Numbered from the stretch's first letter, positions 1 to 6,732 are shown. The stretch is 6,959 nucleotides of DNA from DATBHZ01 sp036557185 (GCA_036557185.1 DATBHZ010000180.1:1-6959); one strand, 5' to 3'. Numbers and translations are program-made. Notes: generated from the letters alone by a model not told the origin.

Positions 1-317
1 GCGAGGTACCACGCAACACCACCGAGGACGATGGCGTCGGAGACGCGGTCGGTGACCGAGTCGAAGAACGCTCCGCGGGGGCTCGCCTGCCCGCTGTTGC
101 GCGCCACCGAGCCGTCGAGCAGATCGATGAGCCCGCTCGCCGAGAGGCCGATCACGGCGAGCTTGAGGTGGCCGCTCGCGATCAGCAGCGCGGTGACGAC
201 CGAAGCGAGCAGCCCCACCACGGTGAGCACGTCGGCAGAGATGCCGACCCGCTCCAAGGCCCGGCCTGTCGGTGCGAGCGCCCGCGACACTGCGCCACGG
301 GCACGTCCGTCGAGCAT
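1..317 (-). CDS. pgsA: CDP-alcohol phosphatidyltransferase, probable phosphatidylinositol-phosphate synthase (N-terminal part, cut by window edge)
   Basis: This membrane enzyme family transfers a phosphoalcohol from a CDP-alcohol (here probably CDP-diacylglycerol to inositol phosphate) to make phospholipid precursors. The first 105 residues are visible, read leftward from the ATG at 317. They contain the full CDP-alcohol phosphotransferase signature D-x2-D-G-x2-A-R-x8-G-x3-D-x3-D: Asp65, Asp68, Gly69, Ala72, Arg73, Gly82, Asp86 and Asp90. These residues bind the divalent metals and the CDP moiety in the family. A hydrophobic segment lies at about 30-47, and the signature begins inside a second one starting at about 53. 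The overall pattern (Leu-Thr-Pro/Ala-Asp-Val-x-Thr-Val before helix 1, and Gly-Ala-x-x-Asp-Ser/Ala-x-x-Asp-Arg-x-x-Asp) resembles actinobacterial PgsA1. The start is supported by a GGAG at 323-326, 5 bases upstream. The C-terminus lies beyond base 1. Another enzyme of the family (for example phosphatidylglycerophosphate synthase) is the main alternative. Confidence 0.85.
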   Translation of the reverse strand, partial: MLDGRARGAVSRALAPTGRALERVGISADVLTVVGLLASVVTALLIASGHLKLAVIGLSASGLIDLLDGSVARNSGQASPRGAFFDSVTDRVSDAIVLGGVAWYL

Positions 318-426
318 CTTGGCTCCGAGTTCCCTTCGTTCCTGCTCGCGATTGTGCAACAACGGTACCACCCACCACGCCGGCTCTCAGGGCGTTCCAC
401 ACTCGAAGGGCTCGCGGCGGCACCCA

Positions 427-432
427 TAGAAT
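427..432 (+). promoter_or_regulatory. Possible -10 element for the EF-G-like gene
   Basis: TAGAAT matches five of six bases of the sigma-70 type -10 consensus and is conspicuous in this GC-rich divergent spacer (318-467). It would put transcription start about 30 bases before the GTG at 468. The hexamer 17 bases upstream (404-409) does not resemble a -35 element, so the call rests on the -10 alone. I saw no convincing promoter for the divergent phosphatidyltransferase gene. Confidence 0.25.
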
Positions 433-467
433 CGGCCTCGCCGCCGCCGGACCGGGGGGTCTCGAAG

Positions 468-2486
468 GTGAACGTCGTACCGACCGCGAAGATCCGCAAC
501 GTCGTGCTCGTCGGGCATGGCGGCGCCGGCAAGACGACCCTCGCCGAGGCGATGCTCTTCGCGGCCGGAGCGATCCCGCGCATGGGTCGTGTCGAGGACG
601 GCTCAACGGTCTGCGACTTCGATCCCGAGGAGGCGCGCCGCGGGATCTCGGTGTCACTGTCCCTTGCTCCGTTCGAGCTCGACGGGACGAAGGTGAACGT
701 GATGGACGCGCCCGGCTATGCCGACTTCGTCGGTGACGTCACGGCCGCGATCCGAGTGGCGGACCTCGCCGTCTTCGTCGTGAGCGCCGTCGAAGGCGTC
801 GAGGTGCAGACCGAGGTGGCGTGGCGGCTCGCCGAGGAGCGAGGGATCCCCCGGGTCATCTTCGTCAACAAGCTGGATCGCGAGCGCTCCTCGTTCGAGC
901 GGACGCTCGACGAGCTGAAGGAGCGCTTCGGCGCAGGCGTGGCGCCGCTCGAGCTCCCGATCGGGAGCGAGACCGAATTTCGCGGCGTGATCGACCTGCT
1001 CACCGACACCGCGGTCAACTACGACGGCAAGTCACCCGTGGGCAACGAGACCGCGATCCCCGACGATCTCGCCGCACAGGAGCATTCGGTCCACGACGCG
1101 TTGATCGAGGGCATCGTCGTCGCCGACGACGACCTGATGGAGCGCTATCTCGCCGACGAGACGATCGACCCGAAGGAGCTCGGTCAGGCGCTCGCCAAGG
1201 GCATCGACGAGGCCACGGTGTTCCCTGTCCTGTGCGGCAGCGCCACTCAGCTCATCGGCATCGACCGCTTGTCGCGCTTCATCGTCGACGAAGGTCCGGC
1301 GCCGCACGTGCACGGCGACGACCGCGCTGCCGCCGTCTTCGTGTTCAAGACGATCGTCGACCCGTACGTGGGCAGGGTGAACCTCTTCAAGGTCCTCCAG
1401 GGAATCGTCAAGACCGATACCAACCTGCTCAACGGCCGCACGATGACCGACGAGCGGCTGCACCAGATCTCGGTGATGCGCGGCAAGGAGCAGGAGCCCG
1501 CGACGGAGCTGCACGCAGGCGACATTGCAGCGGTCGCGAAGCTCAGCGACACCACCACGGGCGACGTGCTCGCGGTGCGTGGCGCCTCCGTCGAGGTCGA
1601 GCCGTTCGACGCGCCCGCGCCGGTGTTGCGAACCGCCATCCACGCGAAGTCGAAGGGCGACGAGGACAAGCTCGCGAACGCGCTGCACCGTCTCGCCGAC
1701 GAGGACCCGGCGCTGCGCGTCGAGCGTGATCCGGAGACCCACCAGACGCTGCTCGCGGGCATGGGCGAGACGCATCTCTCGATCGCCCTGGAGCGTCTCG
1801 CCCGGAAGTTCGGCGTCGAGGTCGAGACCGAGGACGTCAAGGTTCCTTACCGAGAGACCATCACCACCACCGCGGAGGCCGAGGGCAAGTACAAGAAGCA
1901 GACCGGAGGGCACGGCCAGTTCGGGATCGCGTTCCTACGCGTCGAGCCCCTCGAGCGCGGCGGCGACTTCGAGTGGGTCGACGCCATCGTCGGCGGCGCG
2001 ATCCCACGCAACCTGATCCCGGCCGTCGAGAAAGGCGTGCGTGAGGTCATGAGCCAGGGCGGCGTGTTCGGCTACCCGGTGGTCGACGTGCGTGTCACGT
2101 GCTTCGACGGCAAGTACCACTCGGTCGACTCGTCGGAGATGAGCTTCAAGATGGCGGCTTCGATCGGCTTCAAGGAGGCGATGGCGAAGGCGGGGCCGAT
2201 CCTGCTCGAGCCGATCAGCGAGCTTGTGGTCACCGCACCGGAGGTCAGCCAGGGAGACCTCATGGGCGACCTCAACTCGAAGCGGGGCCGCATCCAGGGC
2301 TCGAGCGCGGTCGGGAACGGCGAGGTCGAGATCGTCGCGCTCGTACCGACCTCCGAGATCCTGCGGTACGCGATCGACCTCCGCTCGATCACCGGCGGGC
2401 GCGGCCGCTTCACGGCGAAGCACTCCCACTACGACCCGGTGCCCGCACATCTCGCGGAGAAGCTCAGCGCACTCGCGTCGGCGTAG
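468..2486 (+). CDS. fusA2: Elongation factor G-like translational GTPase (EF-G2 type)
   Basis: The 672-residue protein has all five EF-G domains: GTPase domain I (about 8-280), beta-barrel II (about 287-370), III (about 384-460), IV (about 461-580, with the conserved tip loop around 547-561) and V (about 580-665). GTPase motifs are the P-loop GHGGAGKTT (16-24), switch I around Arg58-Gly59-Ile60-Ser61, G3 DAPGY (80-84), NKLD (134-137) and GSA (257-259). The P-loop and the DFDPEE-x-RRGIS region are typical of the EF-G2 paralogue of actinobacteria rather than housekeeping FusA. Housekeeping EF-G has AHIDAGKTT and DTPGH. Tyr84 replaces the catalytic His. From memory, mycobacterial EF-G2 binds guanine nucleotides but showed no detectable GTPase activity, so a canonical translocase role should not be assumed. 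I chose the GTG at 468 because family homology begins a few residues later. The open frame extends to 168, but that would overlap the divergent gene and add sequence unlike EF-G. A G-run at 454-459 may serve as a weak ribosome site. Confidence 0.93.
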   Translation: MNVVPTAKIRNVVLVGHGGAGKTTLAEAMLFAAGAIPRMGRVEDGSTVCDFDPEEARRGISVSLSLAPFELDGTKVNVMDAPGYADFVGDVTAAIRVADLAVFVVSAVEGVEVQTEVAWRLAEERGIPRVIFVNKLDRERSSFERTLDELKERFGAGVAPLELPIGSETEFRGVIDLLTDTAVNYDGKSPVGNETAIPDDLAAQEHSVHDALIEGIVVADDDLMERYLADETIDPKELGQALAKGIDEATVFPVLCGSATQLIGIDRLSRFIVDEGPAPHVHGDDRAAAVFVFKTIVDPYVGRVNLFKVLQGIVKTDTNLLNGRTMTDERLHQISVMRGKEQEPATELHAGDIAAVAKLSDTTTGDVLAVRGASVEVEPFDAPAPVLRTAIHAKSKGDEDKLANALHRLADEDPALRVERDPETHQTLLAGMGETHLSIALERLARKFGVEVETEDVKVPYRETITTTAEAEGKYKKQTGGHGQFGIAFLRVEPLERGGDFEWVDAIVGGAIPRNLIPAVEKGVREVMSQGGVFGYPVVDVRVTCFDGKYHSVDSSEMSFKMAASIGFKEAMAKAGPILLEPISELVVTAPEVSQGDLMGDLNSKRGRIQGSSAVGNGEVEIVALVPTSEILRYAIDLRSITGGRGRFTAKHSHYDPVPAHLAEKLSALASA

Positions 2487-2532
2487 CCCGGGGCGGGTTC
2501 AGTCTGATGCTGGAATTGCCGATGCAGTGGAC

Positions 2533-2781
2533 ATGCTGCACAAAATCGACGAAAGCATCGACCAGCTCGCCGAGAAGCACTCGGTGCGGTACCTGGGCTT
2601 CGTCGCCGTGTTCATGACGCTGCTGTTCGTGTTCATGCTCTACCGCACGGCGACCGCATCCGGCGCGTGGCTGGTGATCAACCCGGTGGTCGCGGCACTC
2701 TGCGCCTTCAGCGCCGTGGTGACCACGATCGCTTTTCGGCGCAAGCTCTCCGGTGGGGGCAAAGACACCAGTCTGGCGTGA
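2533..2781 (+). CDS. Small two-helix membrane protein, unknown function
   Basis: The 82-residue product has a charged, amphipathic N-terminus (about 1-18, Lys/Glu/Asp/His rich). Two hydrophobic segments follow, at about 20-37 and 46-68. It ends in an Arg-Arg-Lys cluster and a short polar tail. The charge pattern suggests both ends are cytoplasmic. It starts 46 bases after the EF-G-like stop on the same strand, so co-transcription is plausible, and it ends 24 bases from the convergent CopCD-like stop with no clear terminator between. The ribosome site is weak (GGAA at 2512-2515), and a GTG at 2527 two codons earlier is an alternative start. I do not recognise the family. The two clean membrane segments with flanking charges argue that it is a real gene rather than chance open frame. 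Confidence 0.65.
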   Translation: MLHKIDESIDQLAEKHSVRYLGFVAVFMTLLFVFMLYRTATASGAWLVINPVVAALCAFSAVVTTIAFRRKLSGGGKDTSLA

Positions 2782-2805
2782 CCCTCCAGCGGCATCGTCA
2801 GGCGC

Positions 2806-4509
2806 TCAGCCGAAGCGCATGGCGGTAACCGCTGCGGACTCGTCGGTTGCGGTTCGGAGACCCGTCACCTCGAGCTTCCAATTGCCCGAGAACGGGATGA
2901 GCACGTTCGCTGCGTAGCGGCCGTTGGTCAGTGGTGCGAATGCGAGCGGGATCGGCGCCACTTTTCCGGGGAGCCAGATCCGAGCCTTGACCTGCAGGAG
3001 CGGAGGTGACCCGCGCGTGAGCTGCGGCGCCACCACGATGGTGTTGTTGCCCGGAAGCGCGGGCTGAGCGGCAACGCCGAACCGCATCGGCGGCGCGGAC
3101 AGGTGCACGGTCACGGTACGCGGCGTGGCGGCGGCCGCTTCACGAGCAGGCTGCGAGTTCACGAGCGCCGCGGTGATGGCGAGAATGACGATTGCGAGGC
3201 CTGCCTCGACCCAGACCCCGTTTCGGAGCTCCCGCGCGTCGTCCGGCTCGGCTTCGCGACGTGCCGCACCGGGGCCGAGCGCAACCCTGAGTGCCGGGAC
3301 GAGGCGGTCCCGGAGCACGTCACGGCTCGCGTATGCGGCGACCACCAACGCGCAGACCACGATGATCTTCGCGACCAGCAAGTGCCCATAGGTGGTCTGC
3401 CACAGCGACGCCCACGTCCCGGTCTGGCGCCATGCCTGCGCGGTTCCGGACAGCGCGAGAACCACGATCGCGGGGAGTGCCAGCTTCGAGAACCGCGCCG
3501 TCGCCCGAGCTGCTCCCCAGAGCTCGAACGGATCGCGCAGGCCGACGGCCAGAACGGCGAGTCCTCCGAGCCACAACGCCGCGGCCGCGACGTGCGCGAG
3601 GTCTGCGACAAAGCCGACCGGGACGAGATATCCCGTGTCACCGTGTCCGGCAAAGGTGAACGTCAGACACCCCGCGATCGCGGCACCGACGAATCCGATG
3701 TCGACCATGACCGATCGGGCGCCGACGGTCCTGCTCCTCAGACGGGCAAGGCCGTACACGACCAGCGCGAGCGCGCCACGCGCCAGCCATGCCTCGCCGA
3801 ACCGCGTATGGGTGACCGCGCGCAGCTGTGACCCGTCGAACAGTCCGGCGAAGCCGTTCCCGCGCACGTACGCGGCCTGGAAGGCGATGCCGAGCAGCGA
3901 GGTGACGACGACCACCCCGAGAGCGACGAGGAGCAGCCACATCACGTCACGGCGCTCCCGAGCGTCCGGCCAGCACCGGCACACGAAGGCGAGGCCGCCC
4001 ACGAGCACGAGAAAACCGAGGAAGGCGAGAGCCCGTACGGCGCCGAACGCGACTCCTACCGCCGGATCACTGTGGGCGGTCAGCAAGCCCTGTGCGCTCG
4101 CGGCGCTCGAGGCGGCGGCGCCCACCCCGAAGCTGAACGCGCCCTGGACCGGGTGCGAGTCGGCCGAGACGACGCGCCACGTCACGACGTAGGTGCCGTT
4201 GGGGAGGTGCGGAAGCGACGCGGTGACGACCGAATCCGGTGTGCCCTGGCGGACGTCGCTGACGTTGACCGCATGCCCCTTGCCGTCGAAGACCTGCACC
4301 GAGTCCGAGTTCACGACCACGCCTTCGTCGAAGCGCAGTGTGATCGACTTCGGCGGCGAGCCGGCCGGCAGGGCCGAGCCTTCGACAGGCGTCGTGCTCT
4401 CCAAGGTCGCGTGCGCCGACGCGGGTGCTGCGAGCGCTCCCACCACGACGAATGCTCCGACGAGCACCACGACAAGACGCCGGATTGCACGGCGTCCGGT
4501 TGGATTCAC
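2806..4509 (-). CDS. Copper resistance CopC-CopD fusion protein with C-terminal YtkA-like domain
   Basis: This 567-residue protein is probably a copper-binding and copper-import membrane protein. A signal peptide (1-32, Arg-rich start, hydrophobic core, Ala-Ser-Ala end) is followed by a CopC domain (about 33-129). Cleavage after Ala32 would leave His33 as the mature N-terminus. With Asp117 and His119 (Asp-Ser-His) this matches the His/Asp/His Cu(II) site known for CopC proteins. Eight hydrophobic segments follow (about 150-176, 190-215, 237-257, 267-288, 296-324, 340-360, 374-395 and 432-450). They form the CopD region, including His306 and Trp313 in the fifth helix and Tyr-Gly-His before the seventh. 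The tail (about 465-567) looks like a YtkA/FixH-like beta domain. I chose the GTG at 4509 because AGGG (4516-4519) lies 6 bases upstream and it gives a well-formed signal peptide. ATG 4575 and GTG 4593 are in frame, lack a ribosome site and overlap the upstream gene. The upstream partner stops 52 bases before this start. Confidence 0.9.
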   Translation of the reverse strand: MNPTGRRAIRRLVVVLVGAFVVVGALAAPASAHATLESTTPVEGSALPAGSPPKSITLRFDEGVVVNSDSVQVFDGKGHAVNVSDVRQGTPDSVVTASLPHLPNGTYVVTWRVVSADSHPVQGAFSFGVGAAASSAASAQGLLTAHSDPAVGVAFGAVRALAFLGFLVLVGGLAFVCRCWPDARERRDVMWLLLVALGVVVVTSLLGIAFQAAYVRGNGFAGLFDGSQLRAVTHTRFGEAWLARGALALVVYGLARLRSRTVGARSVMVDIGFVGAAIAGCLTFTFAGHGDTGYLVPVGFVADLAHVAAAALWLGGLAVLAVGLRDPFELWGAARATARFSKLALPAIVVLALSGTAQAWRQTGTWASLWQTTYGHLLVAKIIVVCALVVAAYASRDVLRDRLVPALRVALGPGAARREAEPDDARELRNGVWVEAGLAIVILAITAALVNSQPAREAAAATPRTVTVHLSAPPMRFGVAAQPALPGNNTIVVAPQLTRGSPPLLQVKARIWLPGKVAPIPLAFAPLTNGRYAANVLIPFSGNWKLEVTGLRTATDESAAVTAMRFG

Positions 4510-4515
4510 TCGGTG

Positions 4516-4519
4516 CCCT
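4516..4519 (-). promoter_or_regulatory. Ribosome binding site deciding the CopCD-like start
   Basis: AGGG on the minus strand lies 6 bases before the GTG at 4509. No comparable site precedes the in-frame ATG at 4575 or GTG at 4593, so this site, together with the signal peptide, favours the shorter product. Confidence 0.55.
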
Positions 4520-4561
4520 GTGGCGGCCGGCGCACCTAGCCGCGGGTGCTCGACCGGTCCG

Positions 4562-5485
4562 TCACTCCGAACCATCGCGACACACCGTGGCACGGGTGCC
4601 GATCTTCGACTCGTCGATGGTGTTGTACGTGCCGTCCGTGCAGGTGACCGCCGGGTTCAGGTGGGCGAACACGCCCTGGCTGTCCTCGTATCCCGGCACG
4701 ACCCACACGTGCAGCAGCGGCCCGGTTGCCTTGATCAGATTGCCGCCCACCGCGTTGCACTGCGCGGCCGTGACATCGCGGTCGGCGCCGAGCGGAGTGT
4801 CGATTCCCCCGCGGACTCCCTTGATGCAGATGTTGGTGTGGTGGTGCCACACGTCGTTGGGGCCGATGAAGCCGGCCGGGTCCTGAACGTTGGCCGAGTA
4901 GAAGAGTCCTGCAATCGGCGAGTCCGGCTTCGTGCCGTCGTAGATCCAAGCCAGCGGGTGGCGGATCTGATCGTCCGTCATGCGACCGGCGCCGGGTCCG
5001 TTGAGATAGTTCTGGTACGCGATCATGTGGGTGCCGAGTCCCGGCGAGAACGGTCCCGCGCGATGCAGGCCGGCCCTCTCGGCGTCCGCGAGCGTCGGGT
5101 ACTGCAAGGCGGTCTCACGAGCGAGGTTCATCTCGCGCGAGAGCTCCCGGCGGTCGCTGACGCTCATCGGAAGCTCGAACCCGTGGTTGTGCTGGACGCC
5201 GTTCTCGAGCTTCGAGAACCCCCGGTCGTCGACCGGCGTCTGGGCAGCTTCAGCAGCGCTCGAGATCTGCGCCGGTGTCACGAGTGGCTTCTGCGTCGAG
5301 GTCGAACCGGAGCTCGTGCTCTGCCCGACGAGAAACCCGATCCCGACTGCGACGATCACCGCGATCACGGGGAGGCGCCGACGAATGATCCCGGGGCCCC
5401 GGTTGCCCGTCGCCGGCGGGCGGTCGGGTGCTTCGGTGATGCGAAGATCCCGGCTCGCGATCTCCCGACTCTCAGTCGCAGTCAT
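4562..5485 (-). CDS. Membrane-anchored His/Cys-containing extracytoplasmic protein, unknown function
   Basis: The 307-residue protein has a polar cytoplasmic N-terminus (1-32), an Ile-Arg-Arg-Arg stop and one hydrophobic segment (about 38-54), then a Ser/Thr-rich linker. The rest is an exported domain (about 85-307). That domain carries His-rich motifs: His-Asn-His-Gly (99-102), Gly-Leu-Gly-Thr-His (149-153), Trp-His-His-His-Thr-Asn (213-218), Leu-His-Val-Trp (258-261) and Ala-His-Leu-Asn-Pro (274-278). Four cysteines (220, 243, 282, 302) could form two disulfides. An alpha-helical stretch at about 110-140 (Ala-x-x-Thr-Ala-x-x-Tyr-Pro-Thr-x-x-x-Ala-x-x-Ala-Gly) precedes the Gly-x-Gly-x-His motif. 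I recall this pattern from uncharacterised exported bacterial proteins but cannot name a family. The ATG at 5485 has GGAG (5491-5494) 5 bases upstream. The gene precedes the CopC-CopD fusion by 52 bases on the same strand, so a metal-related role is inferred. Enzymatic metal coordination is equally possible. Confidence 0.85.
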   Translation of the reverse strand: MTATESREIASRDLRITEAPDRPPATGNRGPGIIRRRLPVIAVIVAVGIGFLVGQSTSSGSTSTQKPLVTPAQISSAAEAAQTPVDDRGFSKLENGVQHNHGFELPMSVSDRRELSREMNLARETALQYPTLADAERAGLHRAGPFSPGLGTHMIAYQNYLNGPGAGRMTDDQIRHPLAWIYDGTKPDSPIAGLFYSANVQDPAGFIGPNDVWHHHTNICIKGVRGGIDTPLGADRDVTAAQCNAVGGNLIKATGPLLHVWVVPGYEDSQGVFAHLNPAVTCTDGTYNTIDESKIGTRATVCRDGSE

Positions 5486-5577
5486 GACGGCTCCCCCCGG
5501 AGATGCGTCGGTTCGCCCGGGAAGGATAGGCCGATGCGCTCGACCGCGTGAAGACCGTGCTTTGCCCTGACACGCGG

Positions 5578-5603
5578 AAGGGCCGCCCCGAAGGGCGGCC
5601 CTT
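5578..5603 (-). terminator. Strong GC hairpin with UUCG loop, probable terminator
   Basis: An 11-bp perfect stem (AAGGGCCGCCC paired with GGGCGGCCCTT) encloses a four-base loop that reads TTCG on the minus strand, with a C-G closing pair. This is the very stable UUCG tetraloop arrangement. It lies 46 bases past the stop of the secreted-protein gene and 92 bases before the next minus-strand start, so it most likely ends transcription of the former. There is no long U-tract after it on the minus strand (CCGCG follows), as is common in actinobacteria. Confidence 0.8.
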
Positions 5604-5616
5604 TCCGATGGAGCTG

Positions 5617-5635
5617 CTGACAGGGGGGCTGTCAG
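5617..5635 (-). repeat. Small inverted repeat just after the secreted-protein stop
   Basis: CTGACAG and CTGTCAG form a perfect 7-bp stem around a five-base G (plus strand) or C (minus strand) loop. It lies 14 bases past the TAG at 5650-5652 and ahead of the larger hairpin at 5578-5603. It may help termination or protect the 3' end of the message. Confidence 0.55.
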
Positions 5636-5649
5636 TTGGTGCTGTTCGG

Positions 5650-6480
5650 CTACTGGCCGAGCGCGAAGCTCGAGCCCGCCGCGCTGCTGCCGAGGATCGG
5701 AGACAGCGTGGTCGCACCGCCGCCGCCGAGTGCCATCAACGGCACACCACTCGTCGGTGGGATCTCGCCAACGGCCGAGCCTGCAAGGCACTTCACCAGC
5801 GTGTTGAGGGCGAAGTTGTCGTCCACCGAGTAGCCCGAGTTGAAGAAGTTGTCGTCGCTGTGGTTCGCACCGTCGGCGGTCGGGTTGTTGGTCCCGTCAC
5901 CTTCGGGGTCGGTCCCCTTGACGGCCGGGCTCTCCCAGTAGGTGCCGGTCTCGACCGCGCCCACCGAGAGGCCCTTCGCCACGAGGCCCGACACGTCGAC
6001 AACGTCGAGCGCTGAGGGGTCGAAGCCCTGGATCGTGATGTAGGCCTGGATCTGCCACTTCTTCCCCAGGTTGTTGAGCTGCGTCGTGACGCTGCTCGTC
6101 GTCTGCTTGCCGGTCAGCGGGTACCCGACCTCATCCGACTGACAGGAGAAGGTACCGATGAGCTTGGTCGCAACCGCTCCGACCGAGATCGACGCCGGAG
6201 GCGCACCGTTCAGAGCGGTGTCCTGCGCGTTCTCCACCATGTTGTTGCAGGTGCCGCCGATGGCTGCCTTCGTCGTGACGTCCTTCGCAACCGACGTCGT
6301 GATCGTGACGTTCTGCTCGGCGTCGGTGAGCGCCGGGTTGATCTTCCCGAGCAGCAGCGCACCGGTGCACGTTCCGGCCGGAGTCGGTGCTGCGCTGGCC
6401 GCTGGCGCGGTCATCGCAATCATGCCGCCCGCCATCGCCACAGCTCCGGCGACCGCAAGCACGCGCGTCTTCCAATTCAC
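5650..6480 (-). CDS. Secreted Thr/Asn/Asp-rich protein, unknown function
   Basis: The 276-residue product has a clear Sec signal peptide: Lys4/Arg6, a hydrophobic core at about 7-23, then Pro-Ala-Ala-Ser-Ala with cleavage near residue 30. The mature chain is rich in Thr, Ser, Asn, Ala and Gly and has four cysteines (38, 78, 113, 231), compatible with two disulfides. A region at about 189-223 is crowded with Asp and Asn (Asp-Pro-Glu-Gly-Asp-Gly, Ser-Asp-Asp-Asn, Val-Asp-Asp-Asn). It resembles surface loops that bind calcium, although no canonical EF-hand or RTX repeat is present. The C-terminus is Gly/Ser/Ala-rich with no LPxTG sorting signal and no final membrane helix, so the protein is probably released or non-covalently held. 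The GTG at 6480 is preceded by AGGAG (6489-6493) at 8 bases. A TTG at 6504 in the same frame would lose this site. I do not recognise the family. It is flanked by its own terminator and a long upstream region, so it is probably a single-gene transcript. Confidence 0.82.
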   Translation of the reverse strand: MNWKTRVLAVAGAVAMAGGMIAMTAPAASAAPTPAGTCTGALLLGKINPALTDAEQNVTITTSVAKDVTTKAAIGGTCNNMVENAQDTALNGAPPASISVGAVATKLIGTFSCQSDEVGYPLTGKQTTSSVTTQLNNLGKKWQIQAYITIQGFDPSALDVVDVSGLVAKGLSVGAVETGTYWESPAVKGTDPEGDGTNNPTADGANHSDDNFFNSGYSVDDNFALNTLVKCLAGSAVGEIPPTSGVPLMALGGGGATTLSPILGSSAAGSSFALGQ

Positions 6481-6488
6481 GTGTTCGT

Positions 6489-6493
6489 CTCCT
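6489..6493 (-). promoter_or_regulatory. Ribosome binding site fixing the secreted-protein start
   Basis: AGGAG on the minus strand is 8 bases from the GTG at 6480. It is the best Shine-Dalgarno match near this gene and decides for the GTG over the in-frame TTG at 6504. Confidence 0.7.
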
Positions 6494-6714
6494 GTCTCGT
6501 CCAATGACTGTCAGTGGTCCGATACCAAGCCCGGGCTGACCGAATTGCCCGATGACAAGAGAGGCTCTGCTTCCGCAGCGATACCTGGCGAGCACATGCC
6601 ACACCGCGACCCGCACCCAACGGTCATCCCGTTGCCCCCCATGTCGCGCCGAGTGGAGCGTCGCGAGCCGAACATGAGCGCCAGAGACGCTTGCCCCCGC
6701 AAGACGCCGCTCCT

Positions 6715-6728
6715 ACCGACCGGTCGGT
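6715..6728. promoter_or_regulatory. Perfect 14-bp palindrome, candidate TetR-family operator
   Basis: ACCGACCGGTCGGT is its own reverse complement over all 14 bases. Palindromes with a central GACCGGTC core are typical of TetR-family operators in actinobacteria. It covers the expected transcription start of the minus-strand promoter-like pair next to it, where a bound repressor would block initiation. No regulator gene is visible in the window. Confidence 0.5.
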
Positions 6729-6732
6729 CCAA

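Noticed and set aside
168..467. Upstream extension of the EF-G-like reading frame to an ATG at 168
   Set aside because: The added 100 residues do not resemble any EF-G N-terminus, and the extension would run through the divergent phosphatidyltransferase gene with its full catalytic signature. EF-G homology begins just after the GTG at 468.
1032..1913. Long antisense frame (293 residues) opposite the EF-G-like gene
   Set aside because: It is Arg/Leu/Val/Asp-rich without a recognisable domain or ribosome site. It is a typical mirror frame of a GC-rich gene whose sense strand is clearly coding.
2782..2805. Possible bidirectional terminator between the convergent genes
   Set aside because: I could not find a stable uninterrupted stem in the 24 bases. 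The partial complementarity seen is broken by mismatches.
4510..4593. Longer N-terminus for the CopC-CopD protein (GTG 4593 or ATG 4575)
   Set aside because: Neither start has a ribosome site, both overlap the upstream gene's end, and the extra residues would bury the signal peptide inside the protein.
4193..5551. Plus-strand frame of 452 residues across the minus-strand metal-related genes
   Set aside because: It is Arg- and Ala-rich with no domain, and it lies antisense to two genes that have ribosome sites, membrane segments and recognisable motifs. It is attributable to GC-rich codon bias.
5486..5791. N-terminal extension of the His/Cys protein frame up to 5791
   Set aside because: It would cross the UUCG terminator and the end of the secreted-protein gene. 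The ATG at 5485 has a good ribosome site.
6511..6732. 73-residue minus-strand frame starting at a TTG next to the palindrome
   Set aside because: There is no ribosome site, the composition is Gly/Arg/Ser-rich, and it has no recognisable feature. It could only become interesting if the promoter at 6733-6761 is shown to be active.
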